A DNA stretch of 64,000 nucleotides from Corallococcus macrosporus (GCF_017302985.1 NZ_JAFIMU010000010.1:310001-374000), one strand, 5' to 3'; positions 27,073-35,684 are shown, numbered from the stretch's first letter. Notes: a model not told the origin generated them from the letters alone. Program-made: numbers and translations.

Positions 27073-28059
27073 ATGGAAACGACAGGCGAGCCGCCCTTCA
27101 TCTCCACCGGGCAGCTCCCCGCCGAGGAGCGGGTCCGGGCGCTGGTGGACGAGGCCTACCAGCGCCACAGGGCGAACACGGAAGGCCAGTGCTCCCAGGT
27201 CTACCCTGCCCTGGCGCGGGTGGATCCCCGGCTCTTCGGCGCGTGTGTGGTGGGCATCAACGGCAGCAGCCATGGGGCTGGGGACGTGGACCACCCCTTC
27301 TCCCTCATGAGCGTCTCCAAGCCGTTCCTCTTCGCCCTTGTCTGTCAGGTCCTGGGGCCCGAAGTGGCCCGGCGCAAGCTGGGAGTCAATGGCACCGGCC
27401 TGCCGTTCAATTCGGCCATGGCCATTGACCAGAGCCCGGACGGACGGACGAACCCGATGGTGAACTCGGGAGCGCTGGCGACCACGAGCCTCGTTCCGGG
27501 CAGCAGTCCCGAGGCCCGGTGGCGGTTCATCCAGGAGGGGCTGTCTCGCTTCGCCGGACGCCGGCTCGTGCTCGATGAGGAGGTGTATGCCTCCGCGATG
27601 CAGACCCACCACCGCAACCAGGGGCTGGCCTTCCTGCTTCACGGACTGGGCCGCCTGGAGGCGGATCCCATCCAGACGACGGAGCTCTACACCCGCCAGT
27701 GTTCCCTGGCGGTAACCGCCCGGGACCTCGCCGTGATGGGAGCGGCCCTGGCGGACGGAGGCGTCAACCCGATCACCGGGACGCGCGTCGTCGACGAGGA
27801 GGTTTGTCATCACACGCTCGCGGTGATGGCCACCGCAGGGATGTATGAGACGTCAGGGGACTGGCTCTACGACGTGGGCGTCCCGGGCAAGAGTGGCATT
27901 GGGGGCGGCATCGTCACCGTCGCGCCGGGAAAGGGCGGGCTGGGCACCTTCGCCCCGCTGCTCGACGTGGCGGGGAACAGCGTGAAGGGGCAGCTCGTCG
28001 CGCGGTTCCTGGCCCCACGGCTGGGCTTGAGCCTGTTCATGTCGCGCCCCAACTCCTAA
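27073..28059 (+). CDS. glsA: glutaminase
   Basis: 328 residues from ATG 27073. The serine-dependent glutaminase fold (beta-lactamase-like) is shown by the Ser-Lys pair in FSLMSVSKPFLFAL, the Asn-Ser block NPMVNSGALATTSL, the Tyr motif TTELYTRQCSLAVTARDLAVMG, and the end GKSGIGGGIVTVAPGKGGLG. Reaction: L-glutamine to glutamate and ammonia. The usual YIP motif near the N-terminus reads QVYPALARV, a small deviation. Monocistronic; an IS5-like element lies immediately downstream. Confidence 0.92.
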   Translation: METTGEPPFISTGQLPAEERVRALVDEAYQRHRANTEGQCSQVYPALARVDPRLFGACVVGINGSSHGAGDVDHPFSLMSVSKPFLFALVCQVLGPEVARRKLGVNGTGLPFNSAMAIDQSPDGRTNPMVNSGALATTSLVPGSSPEARWRFIQEGLSRFAGRRLVLDEEVYASAMQTHHRNQGLAFLLHGLGRLEADPIQTTELYTRQCSLAVTARDLAVMGAALADGGVNPITGTRVVDEEVCHHTLAVMATAGMYETSGDWLYDVGVPGKSGIGGGIVTVAPGKGGLGTFAPLLDVAGNSVKGQLVARFLAPRLGLSLFMSRPNS

Positions 28060-28959
28060 CAGCACCTAACGAAAGTCGGGCCGGGGCTGGTCAGTGACAA
28101 GGGGCATCCACAGCTTGTGGGGCATGGTCCGCGAACTCGTCCCCGACGCTTTCTGGCAGCGCGTGGCACCGCTGCTGCCACCGCCTCGGCCCAAGAAGAA
28201 GCTGGGCCGTCCTCGGGCGGACGACAGGGCGGCGCTGGAAGCCATCGTCTTCGTGCTTCGCAGCGGCATCCCGTGGGAGATGCTGCCTCGCAAGCAGTTC
28301 GGCCTGTCGGGCATGACGGCCTGGCGCAGGCTGGAGGAGTGGACCCGAGCAGGCGTGTGGGAAAGGCTCCAGGAGCGGCTGCTGGATGAGCTGGGGCTGC
28401 AAGGCAAGGTGGACTTCTCCCGCGCCGCTATCGACTCTTCGTCCGTCCGGGCGTCAAAAAGGGGGCCCTCACGGGCCCAAGCCCGACGGATAGAGCGAAG
28501 GCGGGTAGCAAGCATCATCTTCTCGTAGACGCCCAGGGACTGCCGCTCACCGAGTCCGTGACGGCCGCCAACGTCCACGACACGCACGAACTCTTCCCGC
28601 TCGTCGACTCCGTGCCCGCGGTGAGGATGCCTTCGGGCCAGCGACGCTTGCGGCCAACGAAATTGCACGCCGATAAGGCCTATGCCTCCAGGAAGAACCG
28701 GCAAGGGCTTCGCATGCGCGGCATCACCGCTCGCATCGCGCGTCCAGGCGTCGAGTCCAAGGAGCGATTGGGGCGCTATCGCTGGGTGGTGGAGCGCACG
28801 ATGGCTTGGAAGAACCAGCTGCGCTGTCTTTGAGTTCGTGACGAGCGCAGGGACGACGTCCACTTCGGCCTCCTCGTCCTTGGCTGCTGCGTCATGCTCC
28901 TGCGTCGCATCTGCCCTGGTATTTGTGACGATCCAATTCGGATTCATCGACAACAGTGA
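28060..28959 (+). mobile_element. IS5-like insertion sequence remnant
   Basis: Contains a DDE transposase in two frames with an in-frame stop. The left end begins just after the glutaminase stop, near CACCTAACGAAAGTCGGGCC. I could not find its inverted counterpart on the right, so the right end is probably lost or shortened where it meets the toxin gene. Boundaries are approximate. Confidence 0.75.
28124..28959 (+). pseudogene. IS5-family (IS427-like) transposase, frameshifted and interrupted
   Basis: First frame (28124-28528): LVPDAFWQRVAPLLPPPRPK, GIPWEMLPRKQFGLSG and the first catalytic Asp in AIDSSSVRAS. A -1 shift near TCAAAAAGGGGGCCC (28454 onward) leads to the second frame (KHHLLVDAQGLPL, second Asp in LHADKAYAS, Glu in RWVVERTMAW). 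The run of A and G, with a GGGCCC-TCAC-GGGCCC hairpin after it, suggests programmed frameshifting, common in this group. A TGA at 28831-28833 then interrupts the frame where CGA is expected. The remaining 40 codons (VRDERRDDVHFGLLVLGCC) are still recognisable. All three DDE residues precede the stop. Confidence 0.85.
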
Positions 28960-29962
28960 AGGAGCCAATCAAGGTGCCGGCGGCGCCTACGTCGGCGTCC
29001 CCGTGTACCAGCCGGGTTCGATCACAGCGCATTCTGTCACCCTGCCCGTCAATCCCTGGGGGGCTGGTGCGGCCCTGATGTCGAAAGCCGCCAAGGACGG
29101 CGCGGCCTCCAAACGGGACACCGACTCCCTCCTGACCGAGCGCACAGTGAGTGACGCCGAATGGGAGAAGCTGCTGGAGAAGCTTCCCAACTGGGACAAG
29201 CTCAAGGACCTCGTCGGACGCAAGGTTCCGAAGGAAGGAACGCCCGCGCTCAACGCTTTCAAGAAGGAGTTGGAGGCAGCAGGCTACCGTCTGGAGAAGA
29301 TGAACAAGGGCTCCCAGCCCTATCGGATTCGCCGTCCGAACGGGAACGCCCTGAGCGAAGAATACGGAGCGCTCACCGTCACCGAGGACGGACTGGTCGT
29401 CCTCAAGGTCGGCAAGGGGACGCCCCGCATCAGCATCTTCAGTCGCTACCGAAAGAACTACCTGGACTGGGTGGAGAAGACCCACGGCGGGGCGGCCCGG
29501 AAGGCAGCGGAGATCCGCATTGCTCGCGGGAATCCCATGCACCACCTCATTCCGGATGCAGTCGCCCAGAAGCATCCGCTGATCCGCAAAGCCCTGGAGC
29601 GGATCGAGGGATACACCATCGACCGTGGAACGAACATCCTCGACATGCCCTGCAAGGATCCGAAGGGGAAGATCATGCACCTGGGCAGCCATCCCAAATA
29701 CAACAGCTACGTCACCACCTTTCTCGATGATGCGCTGGAAGCGCTGGATGATGCCCTGGGCAAGCGCAAGCCGGGGTCCAGCCCGATGCCGAGTGAGATC
29801 GAAGATGCGATTCTCGAGATTGAGATGAACCTTCGCGATGCCATTGAGTCCGGCAACCTCCCCGTGGACGTCCTCAAGGAGTTGCGCGAGGATGGCATCG
29901 TCGTGGGAGTGAAGCTGGCGTTGCTGGAACTCCCCTCCCACGAGGAGTCACTCACTGCATGA
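28925..29962 (+). CDS. 5'-truncated AHH-type nuclease toxin
   Basis: Up to 346 codons from a GTG at 28925; an ATG at 29078 is another possible start. Both lie at or near the IS junction, so the original N-terminal export part is missing. The C-terminal 150 residues carry NPMHHLIPDAVAQKHPLIRK, then GYTIDRGTNILDMP, then MHLGSHPKYNSYV. This is the AHH nuclease pattern of polymorphic toxins (HH as catalytic site, final H and Y conserved). The segment before it (GRKVPKEGTPALNAFKKELE onward, ISIFSRYRKNYLDW) resembles the pretoxin region. The stop overlaps the start of the next gene by 4 bases, as in toxin-immunity pairs. Toxicity is plausible if expressed; secretion is not. Confidence 0.75.
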   Translation: MTIQFGFIDNSEGANQGAGGAYVGVPVYQPGSITAHSVTLPVNPWGAGAALMSKAAKDGAASKRDTDSLLTERTVSDAEWEKLLEKLPNWDKLKDLVGRKVPKEGTPALNAFKKELEAAGYRLEKMNKGSQPYRIRRPNGNALSEEYGALTVTEDGLVVLKVGKGTPRISIFSRYRKNYLDWVEKTHGGAARKAAEIRIARGNPMHHLIPDAVAQKHPLIRKALERIEGYTIDRGTNILDMPCKDPKGKIMHLGSHPKYNSYVTTFLDDALEALDDALGKRKPGSSPMPSEIEDAILEIEMNLRDAIESGNLPVDVLKELREDGIVVGVKLALLELPSHEESLTA

Positions 29963-30606
29963 TGTACGCACTGACGGCCGACATCTCGCACATCGAGGAA
30001 GAAGATGTCTTCGATGCCGTCAGCATCGAGTTCGACGGCTTCGAGTCCGTGACGTTCCACAAGCCCGGCATCGACTACCAGCGGGAACGGGGGGCTCCCG
30101 AGGTCATTGAGTTCGTTGGCAATCTGGAGAATGCCGCCCGCCTGGACCACCTGTTCACCGCGCCCCGGGCGCTGCTGCTGATCTCCCGGCGCATGGTGCG
30201 CGTGCTCGAATCCGTGGGGCCGTTCCGCCACCGCCTCATCCCCACGGTCATCTACTCGGAACGCGTCAAGCACCTGGTGCGTGACCGGTTCACCCGGCAG
30301 CGGACCTGGTACCCGGTACAGGACCCCACAATGAAGAATGAGGACTTCGTCATCCTCCAATTGCTGGAGGAGACCGACTGTCTCGACCGGGAATCCACCC
30401 TCGTCAAGGGCGTGCCCTTCCACCAATCCGGAGCGGGACTCCTGGGCAGGGAGAAAGCCCGGCCCCTCGTGCTCCGCCCACCGCCGGGAGGCTTTCCTCC
30501 GGTGTTCGCCGTCCCCGAACTTGCCTTCTACTGCTTCACGGAGGCGGCCCGGCAGGCATGTGAGCAGGCAGGACTGAAGGGGCTTTGGTGGAGGCCCCAG
30601 CAGTAA
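29959..30606 (+). CDS. probable immunity protein for the AHH toxin
   Basis: 215 residues, no signal. ATG overlaps the toxin stop by 4 bases, with GAGGAG 10 bases upstream. The pattern (FDGFESVTFHKPGIDYQRER, then LDHLFTAPRALLLISRRMVRVLESVG, then a Trp/Tyr and Leu-rich middle) resembles the Imm11/Imm43-like (DUF1629-type) immunity proteins common beside polymorphic toxins of myxobacteria. Kept intact while the toxin lost its start, as expected if it still protects against kin or the residual toxin. The last 71 bases overlap the lnt-like gene on the opposite strand. Confidence 0.68.
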   Translation: MMYALTADISHIEEEDVFDAVSIEFDGFESVTFHKPGIDYQRERGAPEVIEFVGNLENAARLDHLFTAPRALLLISRRMVRVLESVGPFRHRLIPTVIYSERVKHLVRDRFTRQRTWYPVQDPTMKNEDFVILQLLEETDCLDRESTLVKGVPFHQSGAGLLGREKARPLVLRPPPGGFPPVFAVPELAFYCFTEAARQACEQAGLKGLWWRPQQ

Positions 30607-32146
30607 CAGCCCTGCGCCGCCGCGCGACGAGTCCGCGAATGGACGCCTGGAGCCCCCAGCCCAGCGCGACCAGCCCGGAGAGCATGCCCACCGAGTCCCC
30701 GATGCGCGCATAGAGCGTGGGCACCCGCCCCACTGGCAGCTCCGCGCGCAGCACCCGCTCCTGTTGCGCCGTGAAGTGGTCCAGCTCGCCAAACACGCGC
30801 CCGTAGCCGTCCACCGCCACCGAGAGCCCCTGGTTGACCTGCCGCACCATGCTGAAGCCCTGCTCCACCGCGCGGAACACCGCCTGCCGCGTGTGCAGTG
30901 GGCTGATGCCCTTCCAGTCGCTCGACGGCAGCAGGAGCAGCTCGAGCCCCCGCTCCGCGGTGCTGGCGAACACCGCCGGGAAGTCTCCGTCGAAGCAGAT
31001 GGCGCCTCCCAGGACGCCCACGCCGGGGGCCTGGCTCACCGCCGGCTCCGCGCTGCCCGGGATGGAGTGGTCCGCCTCCCACCCCGGCACCGGCCGCGAC
31101 TTCACGTAGCGCCACGCCACCGCGCCATCCGGCCCGACGAGGATGAGCTCGTTGCGCAGCATCCGCTCCGCCTCGGGCGTGAGGCTCGCCACCGACATGC
31201 CGAGCCACACACCCTGCTCGCGCGCCAGCGCGCTCCCCCGTGCGACGAGCGCCTCCAGGTCCCCGGCCAGCACCACCGCGTTGCCCTCGGACCAGAGGAG
31301 GACCTTCGCGCCCTGCGCGGCCTCGCGCGCCGACAGGCGCAGCAGCTCGTCGTTCACCGTGCGCGAGGCCTCCGCGAAGGCGCGCCAGTCCTCATCGGCG
31401 AAGACCTCGCCCTTCATGAGCCGGGACAGGCCTGCCTCGCGGCCCGTGGCCAGCGCTCCCGCCACGGTGATGCCCGCCACGCGGACGGGTTTGCCCACGC
31501 TCTCCGCCCCCGCGAGCCGCAGCGCGCTGAAGCCGAGGATGGCCACCAGCACCGCCGCGTACACCGCCACCCCGGACAGCACGCGGCGTCCCACCTCCCG
31601 GTGCTCGAACGCCCAGTTGGCCACGGTGGCGAACCACACGAGGAGGAACGTCAGGCCCCACAGTCCCGTCACCGACACGAGCTGCACCAGCACCGGCACG
31701 CGGGCCTGGGTGTAGGCCAGCACGCCCCAGGTGCCGAACGGGTTGCCCAGGCTGCTGAAGTACTCCAGGCCCGTCGTCGCCGCTGGAAGGAAGAGCGTCC
31801 CCGCGAAGGAGCCCCGAGGCCCCACGATGAGCCGGTCCGCCAGGTACAGCCCGGCGACGACCAGCGCGCCGCCCAGCGCCATGCCGAAGGCGCTCGCGGC
31901 GGAGCCCGGGAACACGCCCAGGTTCGTCACGCCCGCGGCGACGGTGTTGATCACCAGGAGCCCGACGAAGCCCACCGCGGGACGTTGCCGGCGGGAGAAG
32001 AAGAGGAACAGCGCGCCCATCAGCCAGCCGGGCAGCACGGCCCACTCCGTGTTCAGCAACAGCAACAGTCCGGCGCCCACGCCCAGGGCGAGCCACGGCA
32101 TGAACGCGGGCAGACGCCGAGCTCCTTCGTCCGGATGACCGTTCAT
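30536..32146 (-). CDS. lnt: apolipoprotein N-acyltransferase-like protein
   Basis: 536 residues. An N-terminal block of about six to seven membrane helices (residues 15-210) is followed by a carbon-nitrogen-hydrolase (nitrilase) domain. The catalytic triad is in place: Glu in LLWSEGNAVV, Lys in RYVKSRPVPGWE and Cys in GGAICFDGDFP. SSDWKGISPLHTRQAVFRAVE also matches the family. Family reaction: transfers the third acyl chain to the N-terminal Cys of lipoproteins at the inner membrane. It is coupled to a PadR regulator (4-base overlap), which is odd for an essential housekeeping enzyme. It may be a second, regulated Lnt. The C-terminal 71 bases overlap the immunity gene on the other strand. Confidence 0.85.
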   Translation of the reverse strand: MNGHPDEGARRLPAFMPWLALGVGAGLLLLLNTEWAVLPGWLMGALFLFFSRRQRPAVGFVGLLVINTVAAGVTNLGVFPGSAASAFGMALGGALVVAGLYLADRLIVGPRGSFAGTLFLPAATTGLEYFSSLGNPFGTWGVLAYTQARVPVLVQLVSVTGLWGLTFLLVWFATVANWAFEHREVGRRVLSGVAVYAAVLVAILGFSALRLAGAESVGKPVRVAGITVAGALATGREAGLSRLMKGEVFADEDWRAFAEASRTVNDELLRLSAREAAQGAKVLLWSEGNAVVLAGDLEALVARGSALAREQGVWLGMSVASLTPEAERMLRNELILVGPDGAVAWRYVKSRPVPGWEADHSIPGSAEPAVSQAPGVGVLGGAICFDGDFPAVFASTAERGLELLLLPSSDWKGISPLHTRQAVFRAVEQGFSMVRQVNQGLSVAVDGYGRVFGELDHFTAQQERVLRAELPVGRVPTLYARIGDSVGMLSGLVALGWGLQASIRGLVARRRRAVTAGASTKAPSVLPAHMPAGPPP

Positions 32147-32721
32147 CGTGCGCTCCGCTTCTTCGTTGAACCGGTCAGCTGCTGAAGCGCTTCGCGCGCC
32201 TCGTCACACCAGCGCAGGTGCGCCTCCAAGCCGATGAGTCCCGCGCGGATGGACAGGTGCTGGTAGGCAAGCTCCGGGTCGCTCTTCCGGGACTGGCGCA
32301 CGTTCTCGTCGATGATGTGCAGCGCCGCCAGCAGTTCCTCCGCCTCGGCGCGGCTGCGTTCCACCTGGACCAGGGAGTCCTCGGCTCCCACCTGGGCCCC
32401 GAAGAAGAGCTTGAGCAGCAGCTCGTTGCGCTCGACGTGCGGGAGCACCGGCCGCCGCAGCCATTCCGCGAGCGCCGCGCGCCCCGCCGTCGTCACCCGG
32501 TACACCTTCCGGACCCGCCCGCTCTGCGAGGGCTCCTCCGGAACAAGCTCGACGAGGCGCTCCTCCGCCATCCGCTCCAGCGCCGGGTACAGGTTGCCGT
32601 AGCTCTCCTGCCAGAAGTGCCCCACCGAGCGCTCGATGGCACTTCGCAGGCCGTATCCGCTCATCGGCTCCCGGCACAGCATCCCCAGGACCGCGAACCG
32701 GCAGGTGCTCTCCCTCGACAT
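32143..32721 (-). CDS. PadR-family transcriptional regulator
   Basis: 192 residues. PadR winged helix: AVLGMLCREPMSGYGLRSAI, then FWQESYGNLYPALERMAEER, wing RVRKVYRVTTAGRAAL. The C-terminal dimerisation part (RNELLLKLFFGAQV, long helix) is of the Vir_act_alpha_C type. Its TGA overlaps the ATG of the lnt-like gene, so the two are one operon. A perfect 33-bp palindrome lies 13 bases before its ATG (32734-32766), and is the obvious autoregulatory operator. Confidence 0.93.
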   Translation of the reverse strand: MSRESTCRFAVLGMLCREPMSGYGLRSAIERSVGHFWQESYGNLYPALERMAEERLVELVPEEPSQSGRVRKVYRVTTAGRAALAEWLRRPVLPHVERNELLLKLFFGAQVGAEDSLVQVERSRAEAEELLAALHIIDENVRQSRKSDPELAYQHLSIRAGLIGLEAHLRWCDEAREALQQLTGSTKKRSAR

Positions 32722-32733
32722 GACCGCCTCCTC

Positions 32734-32766
32734 CGGCCGGATATATCAGGCTGATATATCCGGCCG
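32734..32766 (-). promoter_or_regulatory. perfect 33-bp palindrome, PadR operator candidate
   Basis: Two 16-base arms (outer CGGCCGG, inner ATATATCAG, and their exact complements) around a central G. The core ATATATCAG-G-CTGATATAT resembles known PadR sites. Located 13 bases before the PadR start. Confidence 0.8.
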
Positions 32767-32979
32767 CCAGCCCCTTGTTCGGCGTCCACCTGGAGGGAGT
32801 GGGGCTACCGAGGCTCGGCGGGGGTGATCATCCGGGGTCCAGCATCGGCGTTCGTCCCCCGACACACGGCTGGAGGCGGAGGTTCGACATGCGGGCAGGG
32901 GCTTTGCGTTCTCATCGTGACGCGAGTGATTCTTGACGGGACGGATGCCCAGTCATGCAGGGCTTCCGAGGAGAATCAC

Positions 32980-33285
32980 ATGCACGCAGTCCTGTCTCAG
33001 GTGAAGCCGTCGTGGACGTGTCTGCTGGTGGCCGGCGCGCTGGCCCTCTCCGGCTGCGGCGGGATGGAGGCCCCTTCCAACGTGGAGGGCGAGTCGCCGA
33101 CGCATTCGGCAGCGGAGTACGAGGAGGGTGACTGCGACGGCCCCAATGACTGTCCGGTGAGCGGACCGTATGTCGACTGTGGCCCGGGCCTGCCCCAGGC
33201 CTACGCCTGGCGCACGAACGACGGCGGGTACTGCATGGAGCGCAACGCCTGTGGCCCGCGTGGATACGCCTGCCCCATCTGGTAG
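32980..33285 (+). CDS. small Cys-rich lipoprotein
   Basis: 101 residues from ATG 32980, with GAGGAG 6 bases upstream. The lipobox is LALSGC at about residue 25. Mature part acidic, with six further Cys (EEGDCDGPNDCPVSGP, YVDCGPG, GGYCMERNACGPRGYACP), spaced for three disulfides. No known family. Monocistronic, followed by a decayed MYXO-CTERM gene on the other strand. Confidence 0.78.
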   Translation: MHAVLSQVKPSWTCLLVAGALALSGCGGMEAPSNVEGESPTHSAAEYEEGDCDGPNDCPVSGPYVDCGPGLPQAYAWRTNDGGYCMERNACGPRGYACPIW

Positions 33286-33301
33286 ACGGCCCGGACCGCG
33301 C

Positions 33302-33795
33302 TCAATCCCTTGCGTGCCTGCGCCGCCGGGAGGTCACGGCCAGCAAGGCCAGGCTCGCCAGCAGCCACGAAGAACCGCCCGGCCCCGCTGAGCATCCGAC
33401 GCCCTTCTGCTCCGCGGTGAGCTTGAAGCTCATCGCGAGGCTGACCGGGCTGGTGATCCCCTTCTCGTGGGCATGGGCGTTCCCTTGGACAGGTCGGCGT
33501 AGGCCGCTGGCGAAGCGCAGGCGCTGAAGTCCGCGCCATCCAGGCTGCATTCAAAACGCACACCTTGCGGACTGGCGAAGACGAACCGGGCCGTGGCCAG
33601 GCCGCTGGGACTGCGGGGAACGGATTGCAGAAGGGTGTCAGGCGTTGCAGCCGTCCCCTGGGCCAAGACCAGCGCCTTTACAAAGGCAGCCCCTGCCACG
33701 TCCGCTTCAGCGGTGTCTGGCGCAAGCGAATCCCCCAACGGCAAACACTCACGACACGAATCCAACGGCGATGGGCCCAATCCCTGAGCAGCCAA
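33302..33795 (-). pseudogene. remnant of a MYXO-CTERM-anchored Ig-like surface protein
   Basis: Two frames make one protein tail. The upstream frame (33795 to about 33470) holds ARFVFASPQGVRFECSLDGA, DFSACASPAAYADLSKG, an Ig-like module also present in the giant protein at 37002. The downstream frame holds GVGCSAGPGGSSWLLASLAL, LAVTSRRRRHARD, a MYXO-CTERM tail (Cys motif, hydrophobic helix, Arg cluster). A frameshift near 33470 separates them and no signal peptide or start is found. It is the decayed 3' end of a surface adhesin gene. Confidence 0.72.
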
Positions 33796-33956
33796 TCGTC
33801 GAGTGATGGCTTGCGAACAAATGTCATGGGTGAAGATCTACCCACACATTCGCGGCGTGTCACCCCTGCGTGGGATTGGGCCGACAGGGTTCATGGGATA
33901 TGAAGCTGCCTTCTCCCCAAACCCTCTGGCTGACAATGCGCTTGCTGATCCGACCC

Positions 33957-35180
33957 ATGCGGAAACCCACGACCCTCGTCCATGCGGCACTGGCCATGAC
34001 CCTGATGTGCAGCGCCTGTGGCGCTCCGGAGGCCCCGGAGAGTGACCGCGGGGAGCTCACCCACACCGCCCGGCGGGACGTCACGTTCGAAGAGTTCCTC
34101 TCCACCGTCCAGCAGGACTCGAACGGCCGGTACGTCTACGACGGTGACATGCCCGCCCGTGACCTGGCGGACCTGCGCCGCGCCTGGGAGCAGCTGTATC
34201 CGAAGGACGGCGCCCTCACCGTCAGCATGCTCAACGCGGCGGCCGACAACATCTGGAAGTCTGGCGAGCAGCTCAACATGAGCTATTGCGTCAGCAACGA
34301 CTTCGGTGCGAGCAAACAGGCTGTCGTCAATGCCATGAGTTCCGCCGGGACCGCCTGGGGAGCGCAACTGCTCGTCAACTTTGTCTATGTCCCGGCCCAG
34401 GACGCCAACTGCACCAACCAGAACACCAACGTCTTCTTCAACGTCAGCCCCATCACCTCGGCCCCGTACTCCGCCCAGGCGTTCATGCCTGGCCATTCGC
34501 GCCCGGATCGCACGATCTTCATCACCAGCTCTGCGTTCAGCGGCACCTGGCCCCTGACCGGGATCCTGATGCACGAGCTGGGGCATACGCTCGGGCTGCG
34601 GCATGAGTTCCTCCGCTCCGGCATGTGTTACGCGAGCAGCGAGCCCCAGAACTGGCGTGGCGTCACGACCTATGACGCGGCCTCGATCATGAACTACCCC
34701 TATCCCGAGTGCGGCGGCACCGGCGGCACCAGCCTGACCCAGCGCGACGTGGAGGGCGTCAGCCAGCTCTATGGCAGCCGCGTCCTGGCCCGCCCGGTCG
34801 CGCCAACGGGCTGTGGTCATCTCCCGGTGGGTAAGGGACTGGGTGTGGGTGAGTATCTCTACTCGTGTGACAGGATGCACTTCCTCACGTTCAGGACGTT
34901 CGGTGTCCTTGAGCTGGTCAAGGTGACCTTCACCTCCACCAGCACCATTTATCAAACCACCTGGTCCACCGAGGCCTCGACCGGTGGGCAGGGGGGCTAT
35001 GGCCTGTACATGCAGGGCGACGGCAATCTCGTCATCTACACCGGCCTGATGCGGCCCCTCTGGCATACTTCCACGGGAGGCCAGCCGGGCTCCTCGCTGG
35101 CGGTCCAGAACGACGGCAACGTGGTCATCTACTCGCCGCAGGGGCAAGCGCTGTGGAATACCGGCACGTGGGGGCAGTGA
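33957..35180 (+). CDS. lipoprotein metalloprotease with C-terminal bulb-type lectin domain
   Basis: About 407 residues from ATG 33957; ATGs at 33900 and 33936 are alternatives and would lengthen the signal. Lipobox AMTLMCSAC. Propeptide-like region, then a matrixin/astacin-type zinc site HELGHTLGLRHEFLRSG with three His and the Met-turn SIMNYPYPEC. The last 110 residues are a B_lectin (mannose-binding, GNA-like) domain with QGDGNLVIY and QNDGNVVIY. A zinc protease fused to a mannose-type lectin suggests targeting to glycans on prey or matrix (inference). Monocistronic. Confidence 0.88.
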   Translation: MRKPTTLVHAALAMTLMCSACGAPEAPESDRGELTHTARRDVTFEEFLSTVQQDSNGRYVYDGDMPARDLADLRRAWEQLYPKDGALTVSMLNAAADNIWKSGEQLNMSYCVSNDFGASKQAVVNAMSSAGTAWGAQLLVNFVYVPAQDANCTNQNTNVFFNVSPITSAPYSAQAFMPGHSRPDRTIFITSSAFSGTWPLTGILMHELGHTLGLRHEFLRSGMCYASSEPQNWRGVTTYDAASIMNYPYPECGGTGGTSLTQRDVEGVSQLYGSRVLARPVAPTGCGHLPVGKGLGVGEYLYSCDRMHFLTFRTFGVLELVKVTFTSTSTIYQTTWSTEASTGGQGGYGLYMQGDGNLVIYTGLMRPLWHTSTGGQPGSSLAVQNDGNVVIYSPQGQALWNTGTWGQ

Positions 35181-35198
35181 CGCCTTGAGTCACCGTTC

Positions 35199-35684
35199 AT
35201 GAGCAGTCCAATCGATCCCCTCATGCGCGTGGCCTATCGCGGCGCCTACCACCTGGCACTCGCCTGGTGGTTCGTGCGCCGGCCGAGCACGGAGGGCACG
35301 CTCGTGGGGGTGTGGCGGGGCCGGGAGGTCCTGCTGCTGCAGAACTCCTACAAGCGCTCCTTCTCCCTGCCCGGGGGCGGCCGGCACCGCGGCGAGTCAC
35401 CGGAGGAGACCGGGGCCCGGGAGCTGCGCGAGGAGGTGGGACTGCACGTGCCGGCCTCCCGCCTGCGCGCCGTCCGCGAGCTGCACCACACGGATGAGTT
35501 CAAGCGGGACCGGTGTCACTTCGTCGAGCTGGAGCTCGATGCCGAGCCCCGGCTCGTGCTCGACAATCGCGAGGTGGTGTGGGCCCGGTGGCTCGACGTG
35601 GAGACCGCATTGCGGCTTCCCCTTATGCCCGTGGTGCGCGCCTACCTCGAGGATGCCGCGCGGCGGCGGGGCTTGGTGCCCTGA
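35199..35684 (+). CDS. Nudix hydrolase
   Basis: 161 residues. The Nudix box is complete: GGGRHRGESPEETGARELRE, continuing EVGL. N-terminal extension PLMRVAYRGAYHLALAWWFV looks amphipathic or membrane-associated, as in some NUDIX proteins near the membrane. Family reaction: hydrolyses a nucleoside diphosphate linked to another group. Starts 18 bases after the metalloprotease stop on the same strand. Substrate unknown. Confidence 0.9.
   Translation: MSSPIDPLMRVAYRGAYHLALAWWFVRRPSTEGTLVGVWRGREVLLLQNSYKRSFSLPGGGRHRGESPEETGARELREEVGLHVPASRLRAVRELHHTDEFKRDRCHFVELELDAEPRLVLDNREVVWARWLDVETALRLPLMPVVRAYLEDAARRRGLVP

Noticed and set aside
28682-28924. Upstream part of the toxin reading frame as a genuine N-terminus.
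   Set aside because: It overlaps the transposase frame out of phase and is low-complexity, so it is read-through of the element.
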